Source of the DNA: Verrucomicrobiaceae bacterium UBA1938
GTDB taxonomy: Bacteria; Verrucomicrobiota; Verrucomicrobiia; Verrucomicrobiales; Verrucomicrobiaceae
Assembly: GCA_002336895.1 (NCBI GenBank)
Contig: DDFC01000023.1
Coordinates: 328,763 to 392,762 of the forward strand
Length of the DNA: 64,000 nt
Reading direction: 5' to 3'
In this document: in pieces, positions 34,387 through 43,506 of the stretch
Position numbering within the stretch: the first letter of the stretch is position 1
Layout of the letters: every line of letters starts with the position of its first letter
Position numbers and translations under genes: made by a program
Notes under the pieces: generated by a model
What the model was told of the DNA's origin: nothing
Seen by the model: only the letters and a program-made list of their open reading frames with translations
The model's database searches: none

Positions 34387-36474
34387 TTAAAAAGCAGGGG
34401 CGAGCTGGGTGCAGAGCACTGCGTTCAGCTTCTGCAGCAGGGTCTCTGCCGTGTAGGGTTTGGGGATGAAGTGTTTGACACCAGCATTCGTGGCCTTGGC
34501 CACCATGTCTTTCACGCTCAGACCACTGGCCGCGATGATGCGCACCTGGGGATTCATGCGCATGAGCACCTGGATGGTGGCAGGGCCGTCCATCACAGGC
34601 ATCATCATGTCCGTCAGCACCACCGAGATCTGGTCTTTGTGTTCTGCATAGAGAGTGGATGCCTCCACGCCGTCGGCTGCGGGCAGAACACGGTAGCCGA
34701 ATGATTCCAAGGTCTGTCCTGTGATCTTCCGAACGGCGTCTTCGTCATCGATGAGGAGCACGAGCTCCCCATGACCCCGAGTCATGACAGACTGCTCCGG
34801 GAGCGGCTGGTTTACGCCGCCTGCGAACGTCATCTGCGCAGGCAGATAGACCTGGAATTTCGACCCCTTGTCCAGTTCGCTGGAAACACGGATAAATCCA
34901 TGGTGGCTTTTAATGATGGCCAGCGCGGAAGACAATCCAAGTCCGGTCCCCCTGCCCTGCTCCTTGGTTGTAAAAAAGGGCTCAAAAATGCGATCCACCA
35001 CCTCCGGGGCCATCCCGGTTCCGGTGTCCTCAATTTCAATGAGAAGGAAGGGCCCGGGTTTGGCCCCGGAGATCATGGATGCGCACTGGGCATCCAGCTG
35101 ATGATTGGAAGCTCTGATGCTGATGGTACCGCCGCCAGGCATGGCATCGCGTGCATTCACGCAGAGATTGAGCAACATCTGATGAATCTGAGTGGGATCT
35201 CCCTGAACCACCCATAGGTCCGCCGGAATCTGCGTGCAGACGCGGATGTTTTTTTCGAAGGTTTCGCTGGCGATTTTTTCGACGCCCTTGAGCAGATGCC
35301 CGGTCTGCACCTCCACCCGCTGGCCTTCCACGCCACGGGAGAAAGACAGCACCTGACGCACCATGTCCGCGCCGCGCCGCGCGCTGTTTTCAATGGTGGC
35401 CAGCACCCCCATGCGTGCTGGATCATGCTCATTGAGCTTGAGGAGCTCGATGGACATCATGATGGGTGTCAGGGCGTTGTTGAGATCATGGGCGATGCCG
35501 CCCGCAAGGGTGCCGAGACTCTCCATGCGCTGGGCGCGCAGCAGCTGCTCCTCCACTTTTTTGCGCTCGGTGATGTCTGTATTAATCACCAAAATGCTGC
35601 GAGGCAGGCCGGAGGCATCCTTGAGAAGAGTCCATCGCGCCTCCACCACAAGCCTGCGCCCATCCTTGGTCACCTGCTGAAGCTCCCCGTCCCACTCTCC
35701 GGACTGGATGACTTTTTCGCAGGCCTGCTGAAATGCGTCCGAATTCAAATCTTTGAGCTCGGTGCGCATACGGCCGACAGCTTCGCCAGCCGTCCAGCCA
35801 TAGAGACGTTCGGCGCTTTTATTCCAATAGGTGACACGGTGATCAAGGCCGCAGACCATGATTGCATCCCTGGAGAGGTCGAGCAGAGAGGCTTTCTCAA
35901 ACGCGATCTGCTGCGAGATTTCCAGTTCATGAGTGCGGAGTTTCACACGCTGTTCCAGCTCATGCATGTGCTGTTTGGATTCCTGCAGGAGGCGTGATTT
36001 TTCCGTCAGCGAAATGGCCAGCTGAAGCACCTCGATGATATCGAAGGGTTTTTTCAGGATGAGCATGCGGTCTCCCGGCATGATCTGATCCCGCACCTCA
36101 TTCCACGAGCAGTCTGCGTAGGCGGTGCAGATGACGATCTGCATGTCAGGGCAGACCTGCCAGATCTGCCGGGTAGTTTCGATGCCGTCCCATCCCGGAG
36201 GCATGCGCACATCGACAAAAGCCATGGCGTAGGGGCGCCCCTCGGCCAGCGCCTGCTTGACCATCTGCAGCCCTTCCTCGCCCTGACTGGCGGCGTCAAT
36301 GGCAAAGGTCTGAACTTGCCGGGTGGTGCCGAACAAAGCAGCCTCCACCTCATCCAGTGCGTCTCCGGCGATGTCTGCAGGTGCCAGGATTTTACGAAAA
36401 TCATCGTGAATGGACCTGTTGTCATCAATGACCAGAATGCGCCTGCTGGCGCCTGTCGTGCTTGTGTTTGTCAT
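34387..36474 (-). CDS. Hybrid kinase: receiver, PAS, kinase, receiver
   Basis: 695 residues, no membrane segment. An N-terminal receiver (about 12-135; acidic IDDN, Asp88 in AFVDVRMPPGWDG, Lys in LKKPFD) is followed by a coiled-coil linker (LQESKQHMHELEQRVKLRTHELE), one PAS domain (near 195-320), HisKA with His329 (GGIAHDLNNALTP), HATPase (GTGLGLSSALAIIK) and a C-terminal receiver with Asp622. Its kinase-receiver half is closely similar to that of the two solute-binding kinases encoded downstream. It starts 6 bp after the stop of the membrane kinase gene. Confidence 0.93.
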   Translation of the reverse strand: MTNTSTTGASRRILVIDDNRSIHDDFRKILAPADIAGDALDEVEAALFGTTRQVQTFAIDAASQGEEGLQMVKQALAEGRPYAMAFVDVRMPPGWDGIETTRQIWQVCPDMQIVICTAYADCSWNEVRDQIMPGDRMLILKKPFDIIEVLQLAISLTEKSRLLQESKQHMHELEQRVKLRTHELEISQQIAFEKASLLDLSRDAIMVCGLDHRVTYWNKSAERLYGWTAGEAVGRMRTELKDLNSDAFQQACEKVIQSGEWDGELQQVTKDGRRLVVEARWTLLKDASGLPRSILVINTDITERKKVEEQLLRAQRMESLGTLAGGIAHDLNNALTPIMMSIELLKLNEHDPARMGVLATIENSARRGADMVRQVLSFSRGVEGQRVEVQTGHLLKGVEKIASETFEKNIRVCTQIPADLWVVQGDPTQIHQMLLNLCVNARDAMPGGGTISIRASNHQLDAQCASMISGAKPGPFLLIEIEDTGTGMAPEVVDRIFEPFFTTKEQGRGTGLGLSSALAIIKSHHGFIRVSSELDKGSKFQVYLPAQMTFAGGVNQPLPEQSVMTRGHGELVLLIDDEDAVRKITGQTLESFGYRVLPAADGVEASTLYAEHKDQISVVLTDMMMPVMDGPATIQVLMRMNPQVRIIAASGLSVKDMVAKATNAGVKHFIPKPYTAETLLQKLNAVLCTQLAPAF
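34553..34620. repeat. 68-bp block identical to 31280-31347
   Basis: Partner of the block at 31280-31347. It encodes the same receiver segment in the neighbouring kinase gene. Confidence 0.85.
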
Positions 36475-36480
36475 GGTTGA

Positions 36481-38133
36481 TTAATGCGCCAAGGGCAGTG
36501 TGAGAGTGAATGCGGCCCCCTGGCCGACGCCATCGCTGTGTGCGCTCAAGGTTCCGCCCATCTCCGTGGCGGCCAGCGCACCGCTGTGCAGTCCGAAACC
36601 ATGCCCCATCTTCTTGGTGGTAAAGCCATGGGAGAATATGCGCTGGAGGTTTTCGGGAGGGATGCCGATGCCGTTGTCCACAACAGCGATCTCCAGCATT
36701 CCGTCTTTGTTCAGAGAAACTTTGACGGTCATGCGGCGGTCCCCATCGCTCTTGTGATCCAGCGCGTGCTTGGCGTTGCTGAGCAGGTTGACGAGAATTT
36801 GCATCACCTTATGCCTGTCCGTTTTAAGAGGAGGCACGGGAGCGATCTCACGATACACCTGAACTTCATGGCGGCTGAAGCTGGCTGCATTGATGCGGAT
36901 GCTGTCTTCAATCAAATCCGCCACAGACAGAACCTCGACCACACCGGTACCGCGTGCATAGCGCTGCTGCATGGCCACGATCTCCTTGATGTGATCGATG
37001 TTTTTCTGCAGCATCTCCATCTCCTTGAGAATGGCCTGCTGAGGCTCTGCCAGATGCACGGCAAGCTTGAGCAGATAATCGGGCAGCATCTTCCCCCGAG
37101 GATCCGTGGTCAGGAAGGAAGGCAGGTCTGACTGGTGCTGCTGCAGCAGTTCGGCGGCATTTTTCAGGCCTCCAATTCTGAACTCCCTTACTTTGCCGGC
37201 GGCGAGTTCAGCTGAAACGCCCACGCTGTTGAGCACGTTGCCCACATTATGCAGCACACTGGTGGCGACTTCGGCCATGCCCGCCAGGCGGGAGGTCTCA
37301 AGCAGCTCCACCTGTGTTTTGTTCAGTTCGGCGGTGCGCTCCACGACCTGGCGCTCGATCTCCACATTGCTGCCCTCAAGCGTGGCGCGGCGCAGCGCGA
37401 TCTCATGCATCTCCTGTCTCATTCTACGAATGGCCACAAACAGAATGGCGTCTTCGAAAAGCACCCAGGCGGCATGTTCAACCCAGCGCCATGAGCTGGC
37501 TGTCAACACGCCGAAGACGGACTGCGGCCAGAACAGACCGCGCATGAGATGATCCCCGGCCACGACAACGGTGGCGGTCGTCAGCACACGCCAATCCCGA
37601 TAAAAAGCGATGAATGCCAGCGAACCAAAGACGTGGAAATGTGTCTCGATGCGACCTCCAGTCAGGTGAATGAGCAGTGCCGAGGTCAGCATCTGCGCTG
37701 CGGCAATGACATGACGTGTCAAAGCCTGACCAGGAAGCTTCCATGCAAGCCAGACAGGGAAACCCGTGATCACACCACCGAGCAGAAGCGCGGCCCAGAT
37801 GTGGATATGCACCTGGCTGGAGTCTCCGATCCAGGTGCGGGGAGATATCCACAGAGCAGCAGCAATGCCAGCCAGCCACTGCACGATCATCAGCCTGGCG
37901 AAAAGCTGGTCTGTGTGGCTGTGGAGGTCATGCTCCGCCGCACGGAAAAGAACAGCCTCGCGCTTCTGCAGCGCCGATTTTGGCACGGGTGTCAGATGGA
38001 CATCGGCATCGCACTGCGACATGGCGGTCAGCAGTTGTGATTTTTCATCCGCGGCACGAGGAAGCAAAGCTGCATGTTGGATCTCCTTGACTGCAGGCAG
38101 TGTATTGGCGGCTATGGCTGACATTGGGTGCAT
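36481..38133 (-). CDS. Polytopic membrane histidine kinase
   Basis: 550 residues. After about 80 soluble residues come six hydrophobic segments (about 80-245) with a distinctive GGRIETHFHVFGSLAFIAFYRDW motif (His-rich, conserved in my memory of kinases from related phyla), a coiled-coil linker, and a HisKA-like domain whose phospho-His lies in SVLHNVGNVLNS (about His295), a non-canonical H box. HATPase motifs are LVNLLSNAKHALD, VVDNGIGIP and HGFGLHSGALAATEMGG. It overlaps the thioredoxin-fold gene by 22 nt and is followed at 6 bp by the receiver-kinase gene. ATG 38124 is an alternative start. Confidence 0.88.
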   Translation of the reverse strand: MHPMSAIAANTLPAVKEIQHAALLPRAADEKSQLLTAMSQCDADVHLTPVPKSALQKREAVLFRAAEHDLHSHTDQLFARLMIVQWLAGIAAALWISPRTWIGDSSQVHIHIWAALLLGGVITGFPVWLAWKLPGQALTRHVIAAAQMLTSALLIHLTGGRIETHFHVFGSLAFIAFYRDWRVLTTATVVVAGDHLMRGLFWPQSVFGVLTASSWRWVEHAAWVLFEDAILFVAIRRMRQEMHEIALRRATLEGSNVEIERQVVERTAELNKTQVELLETSRLAGMAEVATSVLHNVGNVLNSVGVSAELAAGKVREFRIGGLKNAAELLQQHQSDLPSFLTTDPRGKMLPDYLLKLAVHLAEPQQAILKEMEMLQKNIDHIKEIVAMQQRYARGTGVVEVLSVADLIEDSIRINAASFSRHEVQVYREIAPVPPLKTDRHKVMQILVNLLSNAKHALDHKSDGDRRMTVKVSLNKDGMLEIAVVDNGIGIPPENLQRIFSHGFTTKKMGHGFGLHSGALAATEMGGTLSAHSDGVGQGAAFTLTLPLAH

Positions 38134-38810
38134 TCCTTTGTTTTTTGATCGCTGCTGAGAGCGCAGCCAAACACCGGCGTGCTGGCAGGGCTTTGTGAGC
38201 GGTTCTTGAGGAGATTGTTGATGGCATCACTGCCTGCGTTATCTCCAGCGTGGCCACGGGCCGGAGTGATCCCGCCATGAAAAAGCAGGCTGCCTGCGGC
38301 GTCATAAAGCAATGCCTGACCTGAAGTCATGGAATGAAAGAGAGCCGCCGTCTTACCCTCATGGTCCACATGCACTTCGACCCCAGGAATGGCGGCCGCA
38401 GTGTGCCAGAGATCGGTTTTCACCCATTCTGCATCGAGGCTCTCAGGCTGAATAAACCAAACGTGAACCGTGACCAAACCCTGGCAGCCGGCCATGAGCC
38501 GCTCCAGTTCCCCCAAAGTCGCACGAGAGCAGGGACAGTGTGGATGGAGGAAAAACACCAGCCTGGGCAGGGCAGAATCTCCGGGTGATGGCAAGGCCTC
38601 AGGCCAGTGTATTGGCGGCGAGCCGGGATCCCCAGCTGTTTGCGAATACCGGGCCATGACGAGACCGCCTGAGAGCACCACCAAGAGCCAGATCAAAGCT
38701 GCTATCAATGTCGATTTCCCAGCTCTCGGAGTATCGCCAGCGAGCATGGCTGACACCTCGTCAGGTGCTGGTGCTGAATGAAATGAGCTGGACTGGCCGG
38801 GGGTGAACAC
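38112..38810 (-). CDS. Membrane-anchored thioredoxin-fold protein with CPC motif (RedB-like)
   Basis: 232 residues. A single membrane helix (about 35-55, LIAALIWLLVVLSGGLVMA) precedes a thioredoxin-like domain opening with LVFFLHPHCPCSRATLGEL, where the redox motif is C-P-C rather than C-x-x-C. The tail is Cys-containing (FGCAL, ECTQCQP). I recall similar proteins annotated RedB next to kinases in related phyla, but cannot verify that. The 22-nt overlap with the membrane kinase gene implies coupled translation and a shared redox or metal-sensing task. Confidence 0.7.
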   Translation of the reverse strand: MFTPGQSSSFHSAPAPDEVSAMLAGDTPRAGKSTLIAALIWLLVVLSGGLVMARYSQTAGDPGSPPIHWPEALPSPGDSALPRLVFFLHPHCPCSRATLGELERLMAGCQGLVTVHVWFIQPESLDAEWVKTDLWHTAAAIPGVEVHVDHEGKTAALFHSMTSGQALLYDAAGSLLFHGGITPARGHAGDNAGSDAINNLLKNRSQSPASTPVFGCALSSDQKTKECTQCQP

Positions 38811-38911
38811 CCGAAAAGATAAGGGGTCACTTCAAAGCCCCCCAACTAAGCCATGCTTTATTTAATGGGAATGAACCGCTTAGCAGCCCGGAAATCAGGC
38901 TCCCAATATTG

Positions 38912-39142
38912 TCATTCCAGTCCAATCGCCATGTCATTCGACTCAGGGAGCGAACCGGCGGACGGGCTGCGCAGCGCCCTGTCTCCATTGAAGCTTTCAC
39001 TGTGAGCATGCTTGTAGCCCGCAGGGTCCAAAGACTGCCAGAGGCGGTCTCGCCTTTCGCTGGAGCATGCCACCAGCATGAGCAAGGAGAGCAGCATGAA
39101 AGAAGGAACGCCTAGGGTGGTGAGTGAAGTGCGGAATTTCAT
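38912..39142 (-). CDS. Small lipoprotein
   Basis: 76 residues: signal with lipobox LVAC-S (MLLSLLMLVACSS) and a short polar mature part without a recognisable family. It lies 18 bp after the araD-like gene stop and 101 bp before the thioredoxin-fold gene on the same strand, so it may belong to the same transcript. Confidence 0.6.
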   Translation of the reverse strand: MKFRTSLTTLGVPSFMLLSLLMLVACSSERRDRLWQSLDPAGYKHAHSESFNGDRALRSPSAGSLPESNDMAIGLE

Positions 39143-39160
39143 CAGCAGTCGGGCTTGGAG

Positions 39161-39859
39161 TTATTTCTGACCGTAATACGCGCCCGGGCCGTGTTTGCGC
39201 AAATGATGCTTTTCCATGATGTGCGCAGGAATAGAGCCTATGGCCGGGTTTAGGGCAGATGCCCCCAGGGCCATGTGGGCGCACATTTCCAGGGCGATGC
39301 TGTTTTTCAGGGAATCCATGGCGCTTTTGCCGAAAGTGAAAGGCGCATGGTGGAGCTGCAAAACCGCCGGCATTTCAAGGGGAGAGAGCTGGAGCTCGCG
39401 CAAGCGCTCGACAATGGCAACGCCGGTGAAGTGCTCGTAGTCCTCAGCCACCTCGGCTGGAGTGAGGGCACGCACGACGGGCACCGTGCCATGAAAGTGA
39501 TCCGCATGCGTGGTGCCGTAACAGGGAAGCTCCCGCCCGGCCTGTGAAAACATCGTGGCATGCAGGCTGTGGGTGTGGGTGATGCCGCCGATTTCCGGAA
39601 ACTCGCGATAGAGCACAAGGTGGGTCTTTGTGTCTGAGGAGGGCCGCAGCTTTCCCTCCACCACCCTGCCTTCGAGATCGAGAATGACGATGTCCTCGGG
39701 TGTGAGCTCCAGGTAATCCACGCCGCTGGGTTTGATGGCCCAGTGTCCGGAGGCCCGGTCGATGCCGCTGACGTTTCCCCAGGTCAGGCGTACGAGCCCG
39801 CTGGGTTCCAGGGCACGGTTGGCTTCACAAACTTGTTCGCGGAGGTCTTGCAGAGTCAT
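39161..39859 (-). CDS. araD: L-ribulose-5-phosphate 4-epimerase (class II aldolase family)
   Basis: 232 residues from ATG 39859 (MTLQDLREQVCEANRAL is the usual AraD beginning; the longer frame from 39901 adds nothing conserved). WGNVSGID, KPSGVDY and the zinc pair H-T-H in ITHTHSLHATMF are present, with TTHADHFHGTVPV and a third His in QLHHAPFTFGKSA, as in E. coli AraD. The enzyme interconverts L-ribulose-5-P and D-xylulose-5-P. No other arabinose genes are nearby. Confidence 0.87.
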   Translation of the reverse strand: MTLQDLREQVCEANRALEPSGLVRLTWGNVSGIDRASGHWAIKPSGVDYLELTPEDIVILDLEGRVVEGKLRPSSDTKTHLVLYREFPEIGGITHTHSLHATMFSQAGRELPCYGTTHADHFHGTVPVVRALTPAEVAEDYEHFTGVAIVERLRELQLSPLEMPAVLQLHHAPFTFGKSAMDSLKNSIALEMCAHMALGASALNPAIGSIPAHIMEKHHLRKHGPGAYYGQK

Positions 39860-39984
39860 TCGTGGCATGAAAGCCAGAAGATCCTGCAATTCCACTAACA
39901 TAAAACGTCCTTGGAGGCGTTATAACATTGATCCTTGAAGGTTGACGTGGAGAATTCCGCAGTTGACCAGTACCGTTTATTCAC

Positions 39985-40986
39985 ATGCCCCCCCCTGTCG
40001 CTCCTCCCGCCGTTCCTGATCAGGAAGCCATTTCCAAAGCCTCCTTCTGGGTGGCTCCGCTTCGCACCGAGATAGCCCGTGTGCTCGTCGGCCAGACGGC
40101 TCTGGTGGACAGGCTGCTGGTGGCGCTGCTGACCAACGGCCATGTGCTGCTGGAAGGGGTGCCGGGGATCGCCAAAACGCTGGCCGTGCGCACGCTCTCC
40201 GGTACGCTGAAGGCCAAGTTTCAGCGTATCCAGTTCACGCCAGACCTGCTCCCGGCAGATGTGATCGGCACCATGGTTTATCATCCGAAAGACGGAACCT
40301 TCACCCCGCGTCTGGGGCCGATCTTTGCCAATCTGGTGCTGGCGGACGAAATCAACCGCGCCCCTGCCAAGGTGCAGAGTGCGCTGCTGGAGGCCATGCA
40401 GGAAAGGCAGGTCACGATCGGTGAAAACACGCACATGCTGCCCGATCCCTTTATGGTGCTGGCCACGCAAAACCCAATCGATCAGGAAGGCACCTACACA
40501 CTGCCTGAGGCGCAGCTGGACCGCTTCCTCCTGAAAGTGCGGGTCACCTACCCCACACCGGTGGAAGAACGCCAGGTGCTGGATGCCATGGCCACCTCCG
40601 CCCCCAAGCTGGATGTGAGCCAGGTGGCGGATGTGTCCGCCATCATCGCCAGCCGCGCGGTGGTCAACGCTCTCTTCATGGATGAAAAGATCCGCGACTA
40701 CATCGTGGCCCTGATCCATGCCACCCGCCATCCAGAAACACTGGCCCCGCACCTGAAGCTGCTGATCCGCTGCGGTGCCTCACCACGTGGCACGATCAAC
40801 CTTGCACTGGCCGCCAAGGCGCTGGCCTTCCTGAACGGGCGGAACTACGTGATCCCGCAAGACATCAAGGACCTGGCCCCCGACATCCTGCGCCACCGCA
40901 TTCTGCTGTCTTATGAAGCCGAAGCTGAAGGAGTGACCACGGATGACGTGATCAGGACTCTCCTGGACAAGCTGCCGGTTCCTTAA
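39985..40986 (+). CDS. MoxR-family AAA ATPase
   Basis: 333 residues. Walker A reads EGVPGIAKT (about 57-65), Walker B LVLADEINRAPAKVQ, sensor 1 LATQNPIDQEGTYTLPEAQLDRF, and the C-terminal lid is present. MoxR ATPases are chaperone-like partners of VWA proteins. It heads a six-gene operon of the Bat (Bacteroides aerotolerance) type. It is divergent from araD with 125 bp between start codons, where the operon promoter must lie; I could not pick out clear hexamers. Confidence 0.95.
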   Translation: MPPPVAPPAVPDQEAISKASFWVAPLRTEIARVLVGQTALVDRLLVALLTNGHVLLEGVPGIAKTLAVRTLSGTLKAKFQRIQFTPDLLPADVIGTMVYHPKDGTFTPRLGPIFANLVLADEINRAPAKVQSALLEAMQERQVTIGENTHMLPDPFMVLATQNPIDQEGTYTLPEAQLDRFLLKVRVTYPTPVEERQVLDAMATSAPKLDVSQVADVSAIIASRAVVNALFMDEKIRDYIVALIHATRHPETLAPHLKLLIRCGASPRGTINLALAAKALAFLNGRNYVIPQDIKDLAPDILRHRILLSYEAEAEGVTTDDVIRTLLDKLPVP

Positions 40987-40998
40987 ACCGCCCACACT

Positions 40999-41919
40999 GT
41001 GAACCGGGAAACAGCGCAGAACGACAACGACGCCAGGCTCACGCGCATCCTCAAGCGCGTGAGACGGATCGAGCTGCTCACGCGCGGCATGGTGAAGGAA
41101 ATGCTGGGGGGGCAATACCATTCGCGCTTCAAGGGGCAGGGCATCGAGTTTGATGATTTTCGCGAGTATCAGCCTGGAGACGATGTGCGCTTCATTGACT
41201 GGAACGTCACGGCGCGAATGAACGACCCCTTTGTACGCAAGTACGTGGAAGAGCGTGAGCTGACGGTGATGCTGTGCGTGGACGTCAGCAGCTCCGGAGA
41301 CTACGGCAGCCAGGAGGACACCAAGCGCGAGCGCGCCGCTGAAATAGCCGCAGTTTTCGCCTTCAGCGCCGTGCAGAATCAGGACAAGGTAGGGCTGACG
41401 CTCTTCTCCGAGGCAGTGGAGCATTACCTGCCTGCCCGCAAAGGGGGACCGCATGCCATGCGCATCCTGCGCGACATCCTGAACAACGAGCCTGAAAAAC
41501 GCGGCACCGACATCAAAGCCGCCCTGGACCTGGCGCTGGAGCGCATTGCCCACCGGGCACTGATCATTCTGGTGTCCGACTTCATCACTCCAGACCGCTC
41601 CTGGGAGAAAAGTCTGCGTGCTGTCGCCGCCAAACACGATGTGGTGGCGGCCCAGATCCTGGACCCGCGCGAGGTCACCCTGCCTGAAGCTGGCAGGGTG
41701 TGCCTGGAGGATCCCGAAACGGGCGAGCAGTTTTTGGTCAATACATCGAACCCGGGCGTTCGTGCCATGTATGAGCAGCGAGTGGCAGAAAGGCAGAACG
41801 CCCTGGTGCATCTGCTACGCCGCTGCGGGGTGGAGCGCATCACCGTGCGGACTGACGAAGACTATGTACCTGCGCTCAAGGCCTATTTCCGTTCCCGCAG
41901 AAGGAGGAAGCGCGGATGA
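40999..41919 (+). CDS. DUF58 protein
   Basis: 306 residues from GTG 40999, 12 bp after the MoxR stop. The DUF58 signature GQYHSRFKGQGIEFDDFREYQPGDDVRFIDWN is intact, followed by a VWA-like fold with a degenerate MIDAS (VDVSSSGDYG) and VSDFITPD. DUF58 proteins are the usual second gene of MoxR operons. There is no membrane segment. The stop overlaps the next start (ATGA). Confidence 0.93.
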   Translation: MNRETAQNDNDARLTRILKRVRRIELLTRGMVKEMLGGQYHSRFKGQGIEFDDFREYQPGDDVRFIDWNVTARMNDPFVRKYVEERELTVMLCVDVSSSGDYGSQEDTKRERAAEIAAVFAFSAVQNQDKVGLTLFSEAVEHYLPARKGGPHAMRILRDILNNEPEKRGTDIKAALDLALERIAHRALIILVSDFITPDRSWEKSLRAVAAKHDVVAAQILDPREVTLPEAGRVCLEDPETGEQFLVNTSNPGVRAMYEQRVAERQNALVHLLRRCGVERITVRTDEDYVPALKAYFRSRRRRKRG

Positions 41920-42476
41920 AGCTGGCGATCAGCGCAGCACACCTGCTCCTGGCGCAGTTTTCCGGACCGCCGCCGCTGCCACACCCTGAGCTACCACCGC
42001 CTGACAGCGTGACTCTGCCTCCGCCCTGGTGGCTGCCCTGGCTGGCGGTGCTGGTGCTTCTGCTGCTGATCGCGCTGGTGGTCTGGCTGCTGCTCAGACC
42101 CAAGCTGTCCCCCGCCCCGCCTCTGCGCCAGCCGTGGACCTCCGCCTTCCGTGCCTTGAGCGATCTGCGGACACGCACCCACTCTGTAGCGCCGGCGGAA
42201 ATGAGCCACCGGATCTCTCAAATCCTGCGCCGCTACCTGCAGGAGCGCTACGCCGTTCCTGCACCTGCACGCACCACCCGTGAGATTTTTGACGCCCGAG
42301 CCGAGCGCCAGCCCGGCATGCCTCTGCCGCGAGCTCAGGGGATGTGGATTGAGCGCTTTGAGCCCGTGGCCCGCTTGTGTGATGACATGTCCTTCATGCC
42401 AGCCCCACGCACTGAAGAGGAGTCTGTGATGCTGATCGACCAGGCGCTGGCACGTTTGCAGGAGGAGAAGCTATGA
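41916..42476 (+). CDS. DUF4381 membrane protein
   Basis: 186 residues: short Pro-rich N-terminus, one strong membrane helix (about 38-62, WLPWLAVLVLLLLIALVVWLLL), then a cytoplasmic helical region (SHRISQILRRYLQERYAVPAPARTTREI) that matches DUF4381, a standing member of MoxR/Bat operons. It starts and ends in ATGA overlaps with its neighbours, so translation is coupled on both sides. Confidence 0.88.
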   Translation: MKLAISAAHLLLAQFSGPPPLPHPELPPPDSVTLPPPWWLPWLAVLVLLLLIALVVWLLLRPKLSPAPPLRQPWTSAFRALSDLRTRTHSVAPAEMSHRISQILRRYLQERYAVPAPARTTREIFDARAERQPGMPLPRAQGMWIERFEPVARLCDDMSFMPAPRTEEESVMLIDQALARLQEEKL

Positions 42477-43501
42477 TGATCCCCGGCATATCTGAATTTC
42501 AAATTCTACACCCGCTGTGGCTGCTGCTGCTGCCGCTGGTACCGCTGCTGGGCATGCTGCGCGGGGCAAGAGGGAAGCGGGCCGCGATCCAATTTCCAAT
42601 GACCGCGCTGCTGCGAGATCTTGGCAGGCCGGCGCGCAGCCGAATGGGAGGCTTCATCGTCGGCCTTGTATTGATCAGCGTGACATTTGGCATCCTGGCG
42701 CTTTCGCGCCCGCAGAAGATCCTGTCCTACGATGAGGAGAAGGCGGAGGGCATCTCCATCATGCTGACGGTGGATGTGTCCCTGTCGATGCTGATCGAGG
42801 ATTTTTACATCGGAGGACAGCCGGTGAACCGCCTCACGGCAGCGAAGCGTGTGATGGCTGACTTCATCAAAGGCCGCCGCAGCGACAAGATCGGGATCGT
42901 GGCCTTTGCTGGTGAAACCTATCTCCCCTGCCCTCTGACGCTGGACCGGGACTGGCTGATCAACAACCTGGACCGTGTGCAGACCCAGCGTGTGGGAGAT
43001 GGCACGGCCATCGGCTCCGGCATTGCATCCGCCGCCAACCGCATGCGAAGGGAGAAAACGCCGAGCAAGGTGATCGTGCTGCTGACGGACGGCGCCAACA
43101 ATTCCGGCCGTCTGAGCCCGCAGGATGCGGCCAAGCTGGCGGCCACGCTGGGCATCAAGATCTACACCATCGCGATCGGCACGCCAGGTATTCACAGCAT
43201 CCCCGACCCGAAGCGCGGCACATTTACGCCTGTGGGGCAGCAGCTGTTTGATGAAGGCACGCTCAAGGAGGTGGCTGCCATCGGCAGTGGGCAGTTTTAC
43301 ATGGCGCAGAACCTCAGCTCCCTGAGTGATGTTTTCGCCACCATCGACAAGCTCGAAAAAACCAAGATCGAGCATCACAAAATCGTCGAGACCGAGGAGT
43401 TGTTTCCCTGGCCGCTGGCCGTGTGTGCCATCGCCTTGTTTCTGGCCCTGCTGCTGTCTCTGACAGTGCTGCACTCAGCCCCGGAACCGGTGGCCACCTG
43501 A
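42473..43501 (+). CDS. batA: BatA-like VWA membrane protein
   Basis: 342 residues. An aerotolerance-type N-terminal segment (FQILHPLWLLLLPLVPLLGML) is followed by a second helix (about 62-80), a VWA domain with MIDAS DVSLSM (Asp101), the Thr of GDGTAIGSG and LLTDGANNSG, and a C-terminal helix. This is the classical BatA layout: a membrane-tethered VWA domain. It begins inside the DUF4381 stop codon. Confidence 0.92.
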   Translation: MMIPGISEFQILHPLWLLLLPLVPLLGMLRGARGKRAAIQFPMTALLRDLGRPARSRMGGFIVGLVLISVTFGILALSRPQKILSYDEEKAEGISIMLTVDVSLSMLIEDFYIGGQPVNRLTAAKRVMADFIKGRRSDKIGIVAFAGETYLPCPLTLDRDWLINNLDRVQTQRVGDGTAIGSGIASAANRMRREKTPSKVIVLLTDGANNSGRLSPQDAAKLAATLGIKIYTIAIGTPGIHSIPDPKRGTFTPVGQQLFDEGTLKEVAAIGSGQFYMAQNLSSLSDVFATIDKLEKTKIEHHKIVETEELFPWPLAVCAIALFLALLLSLTVLHSAPEPVAT

Positions 43502-43506
43502 CATTC

